Source: Tatumella ptyseos ATCC 33301
GTDB taxonomy: Bacteria; Pseudomonadota; Gammaproteobacteria; Enterobacterales; Enterobacteriaceae
Reading direction: 5' to 3'
Length of the DNA stretch: 64,000 nt
Assembly: GCF_000735525.1 (NCBI RefSeq)
Contig: NZ_JMPR01000035.1
Location: 186,001-250,000 of the forward strand
The stretch's first letter is position 1, and every line of letters begins with the position of its first letter. The translations under genes and the position numbers were made by a program. Of this stretch, positions 52,072 through 59,992 are shown one piece after another. The notes below the pieces were generated by a model. That model saw only the letters and a list, made by a program, of their open reading frames with translations. It did no database searches and was not told where the DNA came from.

Positions 52072-52902
52072 TCAATAATCGGTTGAACGGGTCAGTGATT
52101 CCCAGTCATCGATTTCCTGGCCTAATGCCGCCAGTTTCTGACGAACTAAGCTCAGGGCATCACTGCCTAATAACAGATGCGCAGGCGGCGTCTGGCTGTC
52201 GATTAATGTCAGTATGGCATGCGCCGCTTTCACAGGGTCGCCCAACTGCTTACCGCTTTTTTCCTCACGTGCCTGACGAATAGGATCAAATGACGCGTCA
52301 TAGTCCGGGAGTCTGCGGGCACTGCGTACCATCGATCGGCCTGCCCAGTCGGTACGGAACGAGCCTGGCGCGACCGCCGTCACATGGATGTTGAACGGCG
52401 CAAGTTCTTTGCTTAAGGTCTCTGAGATCCCTTCCAGGGCAAATTTACTGCCGCAGTAGAAGCTGATCCCGGGCATGGTAATAAAGCTGCCCATTGAAGT
52501 GATATTGATAATATGACCGCGGCGTCGCTGGCGCATGCCTGCCAGTACGGCTTTGATCATCGCCACGGCACCGAACACATTAACGTCAAACTGGTGGCGC
52601 ATCTCAGCGAGCGAAGATTCTTCCATGATGCCTTCATGACCGTAACCGGCATTATTGACCAGCACATCCACCGGACCGGTGGCAGATTCCACCTCCGCCA
52701 CCACCTCATCAATACGCCCGAAATCTGTGATGTCCAGCAGCCTGCCGTAGGCGTGTGTATGCTGTGCTTCGAAAGCCTCCAGTGCCTGCTGGCTGCGCAC
52801 GGTGCCAATGACCCGATGGCCTGCCGCAAGGGCTTCCTGTGCCAGTGCCCGCCCAAAGCCACTGCTGACGCCGGTAATTAAAATCGTTTTTGCAATTGTC
52901 AT
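52072..52902 (-). CDS. Short-chain dehydrogenase/reductase
   Basis: A 276-residue SDR oxidoreductase. The cofactor motif TGVSSGFG lies near residues 9-16, NNAG near 84, the catalytic Ser in NITSMGS near 137 and YCGSK (YxxxK) near 150. The start is ATG 52902 after GGGGGGC; the frame runs to 52914. It is divergent from an AraC-type regulator about 100 bases away, which is probably its regulator. NADP(H)-dependent reduction of an aldehyde or ketone; substrate unknown. Confidence 0.87.
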   Translation of the reverse strand: MTIAKTILITGVSSGFGRALAQEALAAGHRVIGTVRSQQALEAFEAQHTHAYGRLLDITDFGRIDEVVAEVESATGPVDVLVNNAGYGHEGIMEESSLAEMRHQFDVNVFGAVAMIKAVLAGMRQRRRGHIINITSMGSFITMPGISFYCGSKFALEGISETLSKELAPFNIHVTAVAPGSFRTDWAGRSMVRSARRLPDYDASFDPIRQAREEKSGKQLGDPVKAAHAILTLIDSQTPPAHLLLGSDALSLVRQKLAALGQEIDDWESLTRSTDY

Positions 52903-53004
52903 AATGCCCCCCATGAACAGTACAGGTTGCAGGATATTCTGCGTTCTGCGAGATTATCAGACCGTATCTTCTCTTTTTCTTGCCTGATTTTATGAGGGAC
53001 TGTC

Positions 53005-53925
53005 ATGTCCGGCATCATTCCCCTTGCTAAAGCTCTCGCGCCGCTGGAGGGTTATAACCTCACGGCGTTACCTGACGTACGAATTTTACGTGCCGACCGC
53101 CCTCTTTCAAAAACACCGGTGCTCTACGACCCGGGGATAGTGATTGTCTGTCAGGGCAGTAAACGCGGCTATTTTGGCCGGCAGACCTATGTGTACGATG
53201 AACTGCACTACCTGGCGGTTTCGGTGCCGGTCCCGTTTGAGATGGAAACCCGGGCATCTGCAGAACATCCGTTACTGGCAATTTATATGCATCTGGATTT
53301 TCAGCTGGCCGCTGAACTGATATTGCAGATTGAACAGCATGGCGCATACCCTGCCGCCGCCGCACCGCAAAGCATGATGTCAAGCCCGATGGACGCAACG
53401 GTAAACACTGCCGTTCAGCGTTTACTGGAGGTGCTGAACAATCCTGCTGAAGCAGCGATCCTCGGGCCGGGCCGGGTGCGGGAACTCTATTTCCGGGTGC
53501 TGACCGGGGCACAGGGCAATGCCATGCGTGCCGCACTGACCCTGCAGGGGCAATTCGGTAAAATCGGTAAAGTGCTGCAGCAGATCCACACGTCCTACGC
53601 CGGGGCGCTGACTCTCACTCAACTGGCGCTGGATGCCGGGATGAGTGTGCCGACGTTTCACAGTCACTTCAAAGCCATCACCCAAATGCCGCCGATGCAG
53701 TATGTGAAATCGGTCCGGCTTCACCAGGCCCGGATGCTGATGGTGCGTCAGAAAATCACGGCCGCGGCCGCAAGTTATGCGGTCGGCTATGAAAGTCCGT
53801 CACAATTTAATCGTGAGTTCAAACGCTTGTTTGGTCTGCCCCCGGCAGAGGAGATTAAACGCATGAAGCAGCACTTCGCCGTGCCGCCTGAGCAACCAGC
53901 ATCGATATTTGTTTCTTCGCATTAA
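53005..53925 (+). CDS. AraC-family regulator with AraC_N domain (YqhC-like)
   Basis: A 306-residue regulator. The N-terminal cupin-like AraC_N domain (about 20-155: VLYDPGIVIVCQGSKRGYFG) is followed by two helix-turn-helix motifs in the AraC domain (about 195-295: LTQLALDAGMSVPTFHSHFKAIT and ASYAVGYESPSQFNREFKRLFG). In E. coli, YqhC of this type activates the aldehyde reductases YqhD/DkgA in response to aldehydes, and here the divergent gene is an SDR, fitting the same logic. Start ATG with GAGGGAC upstream. Confidence 0.88.
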   Translation: MSGIIPLAKALAPLEGYNLTALPDVRILRADRPLSKTPVLYDPGIVIVCQGSKRGYFGRQTYVYDELHYLAVSVPVPFEMETRASAEHPLLAIYMHLDFQLAAELILQIEQHGAYPAAAAPQSMMSSPMDATVNTAVQRLLEVLNNPAEAAILGPGRVRELYFRVLTGAQGNAMRAALTLQGQFGKIGKVLQQIHTSYAGALTLTQLALDAGMSVPTFHSHFKAITQMPPMQYVKSVRLHQARMLMVRQKITAAAASYAVGYESPSQFNREFKRLFGLPPAEEIKRMKQHFAVPPEQPASIFVSSH

Positions 53926-53963
53926 GGCAGAGGTTGATCTCCCCTGCCTGATACTCCCTGTGT

Positions 53964-55217
53964 TCAGGGCTCCTGCAGCCGCGCCAGCATACTGACCCTG
54001 CAAACGTAAATAATCGCGCACAATAACAGACTGAGCAGCATCGTACAGATAAAGACCCCTGCACCGGTTAACGCCAGCATGACCCCGCCGATTAATGGCC
54101 CGGCAGCAATCCCTAGTGTCGACAGCATTGACGCGCCGAGATAAGCCCCCCGATATTCTGCAGGCGCCAGTTGATCGAGCAAAATGTTCAGATTCGGCAT
54201 CAGGATCGCTTCTCCGACACTGAACACCGCGGTCACCATCAGCCAGGGCCAGATATCCGGCGTACGTACACAAAAGAAACAAAGTTGTGACACCGCAAAT
54301 ATGGCCCCGCCCAAAAGAATACGTTTTGGCAGCGGAACATTTGTCAGAAATCGCGTCATAAAGGTCTGGAAAAACAGCACCGTACAGGCGTTTGTGACCA
54401 GTATCAGGGTGATCAGCCTGACCGCGGCATTACTGTTAAACCGCAGGATATACTGTGGCAGTATGGCTTCGTAGTGCATAAAAACGATACTGCACAAAAT
54501 ACTGCATAGCAGCGCCGCAATGTAGATTTTATCCCTGGCAATAATCCCGGTGACGGTGTGGATTTTAATCGTCACGTCGCTGCCCTGCTGTGGGTCCTTC
54601 TGTAATTTACCCGCAGGAATAAACAACAGCACATAGACGAAAAACGGAACATACGACAGCCCGGTGATCAGGAATGTCCCTTTCTGAGAGGTCAGCCCAA
54701 AGGCTATCCCGACCAGCGGACCAAATACCGCCGCGATGTTGACAAGGTAATAGCGCAGTTGCAGAGCAAGTGCACGGCGACGACGATCTCCCAGTAAATC
54801 ACTCATCAGTGCGCGCAACGGGGGATCGACCCATGCAAAGGAAACACCTATGATCATCAGGCCGATGATAAACAGTATGATGCCGGTTGCCTGCGCAAGA
54901 AGGATATATCCCAGCGCAGAAAACCCGCAGCCCAGCATCAGGATAACCCGCCGCCCGAGCCGGTCCGAAATATGCCCACCATACATACCGAGCACCGCCG
55001 AGAACAGTGCGCTGCTGGTCATTGCCAGACCGATGGCGATCGGCGACATATGATAATTCCGTGTCATGATCACTGCGATAAACGGCCAGGCCATAAAATA
55101 ACTGAAACGGATCACCAGCGTAAAAAAGAGCAGCGAGTGAACAGCCAGCGGAAACGTTTTCAGCGTCCGGAATAATCCAGGGGCGGGCCCCTCTTCAGCA
55201 GCAGAACTGGTTGTCAT
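53964..55217 (-). CDS. MFS transporter (multidrug-type)
   Basis: A 417-residue major facilitator protein with about 12 transmembrane helices. Motif A appears as GGHISDRLGRRVILMLG (about 80-96), followed by WVDPPLRALMSDLL. General DHA1-type efflux or metabolite transporter; no specific substrate can be named. Converges with the AraC gene. Start ATG 55217 (AAAGGAT upstream). Confidence 0.85.
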   Translation of the reverse strand: MTTSSAAEEGPAPGLFRTLKTFPLAVHSLLFFTLVIRFSYFMAWPFIAVIMTRNYHMSPIAIGLAMTSSALFSAVLGMYGGHISDRLGRRVILMLGCGFSALGYILLAQATGIILFIIGLMIIGVSFAWVDPPLRALMSDLLGDRRRRALALQLRYYLVNIAAVFGPLVGIAFGLTSQKGTFLITGLSYVPFFVYVLLFIPAGKLQKDPQQGSDVTIKIHTVTGIIARDKIYIAALLCSILCSIVFMHYEAILPQYILRFNSNAAVRLITLILVTNACTVLFFQTFMTRFLTNVPLPKRILLGGAIFAVSQLCFFCVRTPDIWPWLMVTAVFSVGEAILMPNLNILLDQLAPAEYRGAYLGASMLSTLGIAAGPLIGGVMLALTGAGVFICTMLLSLLLCAIIYVCRVSMLARLQEP

Positions 55218-55520
55218 AATCTATCCTTTTTATAATTTTAATTTGTCAGAGTGCGGTCACAATTAACTCACTCAATATTAATAAGATTATTCCCCATCAC
55301 CCGCAATATAAATATAAGTGTCCGGTTTGATTCACACGATAATAAGGTAAAGATCACTGATGGAAGAGCAATCTATGGGAAGCCATTGAGTCGCGAATAC
55401 AATTCGGTGATTACTGCTGTTATAAACAGTAGTCTGCTACCGGAGAGGGTCTGACGGGGAGACTTCCCCCCCTCTGAACGTCTGTACGCCGAAAATCTCT
55501 CCGGTGCCAGCCCGGGCTAC
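55218..55520. other. Promoter-side gap of the MFS gene
   Basis: About 300 AT-rich bases; a plus-strand frame at 55251-55454 is not convincing. No operator recognised. Confidence 0.3.
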
Positions 55521-55603
55521 CGGGTTGCGGGTTATGGGTTACGGGTTATACGGGTTGCTAGTTGCGGGTTGCGGGTTGCGGGTTGCGGGTTGCGGGTTGC
55601 GGG
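55521..55603. repeat. GTTGCGG heptanucleotide microsatellite
   Basis: A run of G-rich seven-base units: six perfect copies of GTTGCGG at 55561-55603, with degenerate units (GGGTTAT, GGGTTAC) from 55521. Four or more GGG runs on one strand could form a G-quadruplex. Not within a gene. Confidence 0.85.
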
Positions 55604-55677
55604 AAAAATAGTGCTGCCAGCCGGTAATGTCAGGCTAATCATTTAACCGCCGGTGTTTCTGTTGAAACCGGCGAATA

Positions 55678-55720
55678 CCGGTATCAGGCGGTAACTGATA
55701 CCGGCGAGATAACGTTATCT
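55678..55720. repeat. Two adjacent perfect palindromes
   Basis: CCGGTATCAG...CTGATACCGG (55678-55687 and 55695-55704), ten pairs with a seven-base loop, then AGATAACGTTATCT (55707-55720), a 14-base palindrome. They may be protein-binding sites or a terminator pair between the MFS and VOC genes. Confidence 0.5.
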
Positions 55721-55912
55721 GCATCAGTCAGCCGGTTATCACTCCCGGCGAGGATCCGGGAAAAAGTCTGCACCATGCACATAAAGATCTGCCCGCGGCA
55801 ATTGTTACCTGATACGTTTTTCCATGCGGGCACTATTTTCTGTTGCAGAGTGATAAAGGTTTAGCTCATAGTGATGATTCGCTTCATCAGCCTCTGAAGG
55901 AGAGCAATAGTC

Positions 55913-56305
55913 ATGACATTGACCGCCGGCGTACATCACATTGGTTTAACGGTCTCAGACCCCGAAGAAAGCGCTGAGTTTTTCACCCGCCTGCTGGGCT
56001 GGGAGGTAGTGAAAAGGCTCGACGATTATCCGGCCATCTTTGTAAAAGATAAGCAGATAATGATCACGCTATGGAAAACCCAGACTGAAGCGCCCGTTAA
56101 CTTTAATCGTAAAACAAATATCGGATTACATCACCTGGCCTTAAGGGTTAACACCAGAGAGGAACTGTTGCGGACTTATGCGGTATTAAAGGAAAATAAT
56201 ATCGAAATAGAATTTGAACCCACGCCCCTCGGCGAAGGGCCAGCAATGCATATGATGTGCTATGAACCCGGCGGGATACGTATCGAGTTTTACTGGGCGG
56301 AGTGA
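55913..56305 (+). CDS. VOC-superfamily (glyoxalase-like) protein
   Basis: A 130-residue vicinal-oxygen-chelate protein with two beta-alpha-beta-beta-beta modules. Metal ligands appear as His in GVHHIGLTV (about 8-9), His in LHHLALRV and Glu in IRIEFYW near the end. Family members include glyoxalases, dioxygenases and resistance proteins; the specific function is unknown. Start ATG with GAAGGAGAG upstream. Single gene. Confidence 0.82.
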   Translation: MTLTAGVHHIGLTVSDPEESAEFFTRLLGWEVVKRLDDYPAIFVKDKQIMITLWKTQTEAPVNFNRKTNIGLHHLALRVNTREELLRTYAVLKENNIEIEFEPTPLGEGPAMHMMCYEPGGIRIEFYWAE

Positions 56306-56680
56306 TTTACCGGTCTCTGCGCAGCATCCTGCCAGGGTACCGGGTTTACTGTCTGAGATTCACGGTAATCCTTCCCGGGGTCACCCAGCCCCACTCCCTT
56401 CCTCTTTTACTTCTGCCCCCGCCTGTCTGTCGGTTCAATGGTACCCACTATAATCGTACTGAGTGACTCACCGGAGACCCGATAGCGTCACCGGCCGGGG
56501 GAACAAATCAGTCCCGGGTCAGTAATTGGTGGCTTAGATTTCGCCCCGGAATTCATTCAGTTGCATGGAAATCGTCTATTTAAGAATGGATGACTTCACG
56601 TAAAGGCTTGCTGACACGCAATGGCGGTATTTTCATGTCAGCGATAGCACCTGCATATACAAAAATTTACAACCAGTCGC
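56306..56680. other. Gap before the ABC importer operon
   Basis: About 375 bases with no convincing gene; a frame at 56262-56453 shadows the VOC gene end. Promoter elements for the ABC operon follow at 56684. Confidence 0.35.
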
Positions 56681-56683
56681 TAT

Positions 56684-56713
56684 TTGCAACAAGTCACGCA
56701 ATAGTGCTATGTT
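56684..56713 (+). promoter_or_regulatory. Sigma-70-type promoter of the ABC importer operon
   Basis: TTGCAA (56684-56689), an 18-base spacer and TATGTT (56708-56713). The -10 region overlaps the palindrome at 56710-56724, so a repressor bound there would block RNA polymerase. Transcription would start near 56720, giving a short leader. Confidence 0.5.
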
Positions 56714-56724
56714 ATTACATAACA
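56710..56724. promoter_or_regulatory. Zur-like operator
   Basis: TGTTAT-TAC-ATAACA is a perfect inverted repeat and matches the core of the gamma-proteobacterial Zur box (TGTTATAnTATAACA) at 12 of 14 fixed positions, but the outer GAAA/TTTC arms are not conserved. It lies over the -10 element, 22 bases before the first ATP-binding gene. Zinc control is inference. Confidence 0.5.
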
Positions 56725-56745
56725 AAACACAAGCGATGGTCTTTG

Positions 56746-57555
56746 ATGAATAACCGTTCCCCGGATTCGATTCCCGTTCTTGACGTCAAAAACGTCAAAG
56801 TCTCCAGCGGTCATGATGTGCTGGTCAACGAATGCAGTTTTTGCCTGTACGGGGGCGAACGCGTATGTATCATTGGTTCATCCGGCTCGGGTAAGTCGCT
56901 GACTGCAAAGGCTATCATCGGCATCCTGTCAGCAGAACTAACCTTTCAGGGAAGTATCCGTATTAACGGAACCTGTGTCGGCGGAGTTCACCCTTCCCGA
57001 AGACCTCAACACGCACGGGTTTCAGCCGTCTTTCAGGACTCTTCTGCCGCGCTGAATCCGTTGATGCCCGTGGGTTCCCAGCTTAAGTTGGTGCTGAACG
57101 CGGAGTGTAACGCAAAGCTGCCAGCATTACTGGATGCGCTACAGCTGGGCGATATTCCGCAGTTACTCTCCCGTTATCCTGCGGAGCTCTCCGGGGGACA
57201 GCGTCAGCGCATCTGCATCGCCATGGCTCTGATGGCAAATAACCGTTTACTGATTGCTGATGAACCGACGACGGCGCTGGATGTGATCAACCAGCAGCAC
57301 GTTCTGCAGGTACTGAGTCACCGTTCAGCCCTGGTTGATCCCCCTGCTCTGCTCTTTATTACTCACGATATCGCCGTGGCTACGCAGTTGTGCGAGCGGG
57401 GTATCGTGATGGAAAAGGGGCAGATTGTGGAACGTGGCACAATGGCTCAGCTCCTGAATGCGCCGCAACATCCGTATACCCGCAAACTGGTACAGGCAGC
57501 ACGCGCGGCTGAGCGGGTGTTGAAAGTACATTCCAGTGAGGCACTCCCCGGATGA
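56746..57555 (+). CDS. ABC importer ATP-binding protein 1 (DppD/NikD type)
   Basis: A 269-residue ATPase of the peptide/nickel import group. Walker A GSSGSGKS at 44-51, Q-loop VFQDSS, signature LSGGQRQR, Walker B LLIADEPTTALD and switch His in FITHDIAV. The start is ATG 56746; the frame runs back to 56590 but that part is AT-rich upstream DNA containing the promoter. Overlaps the next gene by four bases (ATGA). First gene of a four-gene operon. Confidence 0.87.
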   Translation: MNNRSPDSIPVLDVKNVKVSSGHDVLVNECSFCLYGGERVCIIGSSGSGKSLTAKAIIGILSAELTFQGSIRINGTCVGGVHPSRRPQHARVSAVFQDSSAALNPLMPVGSQLKLVLNAECNAKLPALLDALQLGDIPQLLSRYPAELSGGQRQRICIAMALMANNRLLIADEPTTALDVINQQHVLQVLSHRSALVDPPALLFITHDIAVATQLCERGIVMEKGQIVERGTMAQLLNAPQHPYTRKLVQAARAAERVLKVHSSEALPG

Positions 57556-58460
57556 GCACGACGTTACCTGCTGTCTCTCCCGCTTTCATCCAGGTCGACA
57601 GGATTTCCCGTTACCGCAACCGGCACGCATTCCCCTGGCAGAAGGCCACATCTGCAAACGCTATTCTTGATGATTTTTCATTAACGTTGCACCCGCATGA
57701 ACGTGTGGGTCTTCTCGGGTGTTCGGGATGCGGAAAATCAACGCTACTCAGAGCTATCATGGCGCTCGATGTGGTCGATAGCGGAGCGGTATATTGCAAC
57801 GGGAAGCGGGTCAGGCCGGGTCCGGCCCGCACATTACGCTGGTATCGCCGGCAGGTTCAGTACCTTCCCCAGGAACCCGCCAGCACGTTGCCTCCGGCAA
57901 TGCGCGTCCGGGATATCCTCAACGAGCCGCTGAGACATTCAGGCCATCGCCGTCACGCGTCTTCCGATCTTGCCGCATCTCTTGAACAGGTGGAGCTCAG
58001 CCCGAAGATCCTCGATAAGCATGCAGGCTCTCTTTCAGGGGGCCAGGCCCAGCGGGTCGCGCTGGCAAGGGCGCTGATCATTAAGCCTGATTTCCTGCTG
58101 GCCGATGAGCCGGTCAGTGGTCTTGACCTTCCTCTGCGGGAACAAATCAAATCGTTACTTTTGCGAATGACTGAAGAGAACCGCATGGGCCTGCTGGTCG
58201 TTTCCCATGATATTTCTTTGCTGGCCGGGTTATGTGACAGAACGCTGGTCATGGCGGCGGGTGAAATTATTGAGGATCGGCCAACTCCGGAAATGCTGCA
58301 TTTGCCCCATCATCCGCATACGCGCCAGCTCCTGAACGCGGTACCGGGTCTGTTTTCTCCGGTCCTTCCCGCAGACAGGGATGAATATACACCAAAACCT
58401 GGCGGTAGCTTCAATACCACGGCTCTGCATATCAATAAGGATACACATGAATACGGGTAA
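57552..58460 (+). CDS. ABC importer ATP-binding protein 2 (DppF/NikE type)
   Basis: A 302-residue ATPase. Walker A GCSGCGKST near 57-65, signature LSGGQAQR near 160, Walker B LLADEPVSGLD, switch His in VVSHDISLL, and a C-terminal HPHTRQLL peptide-importer extension. Paired with ATPase 1 as a heterodimer. Overlaps ATPase 1 by four bases and the binding-protein gene by 14. Confidence 0.87.
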   Translation: MSTTLPAVSPAFIQVDRISRYRNRHAFPWQKATSANAILDDFSLTLHPHERVGLLGCSGCGKSTLLRAIMALDVVDSGAVYCNGKRVRPGPARTLRWYRRQVQYLPQEPASTLPPAMRVRDILNEPLRHSGHRRHASSDLAASLEQVELSPKILDKHAGSLSGGQAQRVALARALIIKPDFLLADEPVSGLDLPLREQIKSLLLRMTEENRMGLLVVSHDISLLAGLCDRTLVMAAGEIIEDRPTPEMLHLPHHPHTRQLLNAVPGLFSPVLPADRDEYTPKPGGSFNTTALHINKDTHEYG

Positions 58461-59973
58461 AACCTTCCGGCCTGTTTGTGGACTCTTGTCAGCGACCTTA
58501 TTACTTACCGGCTGTTTTAATGAACCGCAGGATCAATCGGCCAGTGGCAACGAAGGCAGGATCAGAGTGGCGCATCTTCAGCCACCACGTTCCGGCCTGA
58601 CGCCGCTCAGTGATGATGCGTTCAAGTTATCACGCTGGGGCACAGCAGAGACGCTGGTCGTCCTCGATAGTGCCGGTGAAGCGCAGCCGGCACTGTCGAT
58701 AAAATGGCAGCAAATGAACGATACAACCTGGCGCTTTGAACTGCGCCCGGACGTCAGGTTTCATGACGACAGTAAACTGACGGCACAGGTGGTTGAAAAT
58801 GCCCTGAACGTTGCTGCCAACGCCACACCCAAACCCCGTATCCTTGATGGTGTAAAACTCACGGCAAAAGCAGAGGGGGATAGCACAGTACTAGTGACAA
58901 CGGCGAACAAAGATGCCCTTCTGCCTCAACGTCTTTCCAGCCCTCAGCTGGCGATCCTGTCTCTGAATGCCTACAAAGAAAATGGCGTGGTGGATCCGGT
59001 TAATACCGGGACAGGGCCATTTATTTTACGTCGCGTGGATGGCACCAGCAGTGCATCACTTGACCGTTTTGAGGGCTACTGGGGTGAAAAGGCGAAGGCA
59101 AGCGGGATCGACGCCAGTTTTGTCCCGGACGGGACCGCGCGCGCGGCCGCATTACGTACCGGTACGGCGGATGTCGTTGAAGCGATCCCGGTCTCTCAGG
59201 CTCCGCTGCTGGAACCGTCGCTGGTGCATGAAGTGCCCATGCCAAGAACCAATACGCTGTATCTCAACACGGCCCGGGGCGTTATGAAAGATCCTGCGAT
59301 GCGTGCCGCGGTACGCGACGCGGTTAACCGCCAGCAACTTGTCGATAATGTCTATGAACACCACGCCGATGTTGCTCAGGGACTGCTGGGTCCGGCATTA
59401 CCCTGGGCGGCTAAACTCCGTAAACCGGTGGCAGACCCGGGAACTGCGGGTACGCCCGACGGGGCCACCCTCACGCTGGCAACATTCAGCGATCGCCCGG
59501 AATTACCGGAGGTCGCGATCTACCTCGCGCAGCAACTGACCGCTGCCGGCTTTACTGTGAAACAAGTGGTTCGTGAATATGCTCAGATTGAAGCGGACGC
59601 GCTGGCTGGAAAGTTTGATGCGTTTATTCTATCCAGGGCAACTGTTCTTGATTCCGGTGACCCGGTCGCCTATATGTACAGCGATTTTTCCTGCAAAGGT
59701 TCGTTCAATATTTCTCAGTTATGCCGCCCTGAAATTGATGCTGCGTTAATCAAAGCCGGTGAAATACCAGCCGGTGAGGCCCGTCGTCAGGCCATTATGG
59801 AGGCTGAAAACCTTATTCTGGCCAGTGATGCCGCCATTCCGTTGCTGCATGAGCGGGTTATTCAGGGGGAAAGCGCGGTACTGAAAAATGCGCAACGCGA
59901 CCCGCGCGAACGTACGCTCATCGACGGCAGGACGCAGTTAGTCTCCGGCGACCAGAATACGGACGCGCTGTAA
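58447..59973 (+). CDS. Periplasmic substrate-binding lipoprotein of ABC importer (NikA/DppA type)
   Basis: A 508-residue class C solute-binding protein. Lipobox LLTGC (Cys23) anchors it to a membrane. The fold markers are TWRFELRPDVRFHDD near 95-110, GTGPFILRRVD near 205 and the AVRDAVNRQQLVDNVY segment near 305, typical of the SBP_bac_5 family including NikA, DppA and OppA. Relatives bind peptides, nickel-chelates or opine metallophores. The ligand is unknown; see the Zur-like operator. The ATG at 58447 has AAGGA upstream. Confidence 0.87.
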   Translation: MNTGKTFRPVCGLLSATLLLTGCFNEPQDQSASGNEGRIRVAHLQPPRSGLTPLSDDAFKLSRWGTAETLVVLDSAGEAQPALSIKWQQMNDTTWRFELRPDVRFHDDSKLTAQVVENALNVAANATPKPRILDGVKLTAKAEGDSTVLVTTANKDALLPQRLSSPQLAILSLNAYKENGVVDPVNTGTGPFILRRVDGTSSASLDRFEGYWGEKAKASGIDASFVPDGTARAAALRTGTADVVEAIPVSQAPLLEPSLVHEVPMPRTNTLYLNTARGVMKDPAMRAAVRDAVNRQQLVDNVYEHHADVAQGLLGPALPWAAKLRKPVADPGTAGTPDGATLTLATFSDRPELPEVAIYLAQQLTAAGFTVKQVVREYAQIEADALAGKFDAFILSRATVLDSGDPVAYMYSDFSCKGSFNISQLCRPEIDAALIKAGEIPAGEARRQAIMEAENLILASDAAIPLLHERVIQGESAVLKNAQRDPRERTLIDGRTQLVSGDQNTDAL

Positions 59974-59992
59974 TTAATAAGGCTATTGAACG

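Noticed and set aside
53800-54282. Minus-strand frame overlapping the AraC and MFS 3' ends
   Set aside because: Shadow of two well-supported convergent genes; no start or motif.
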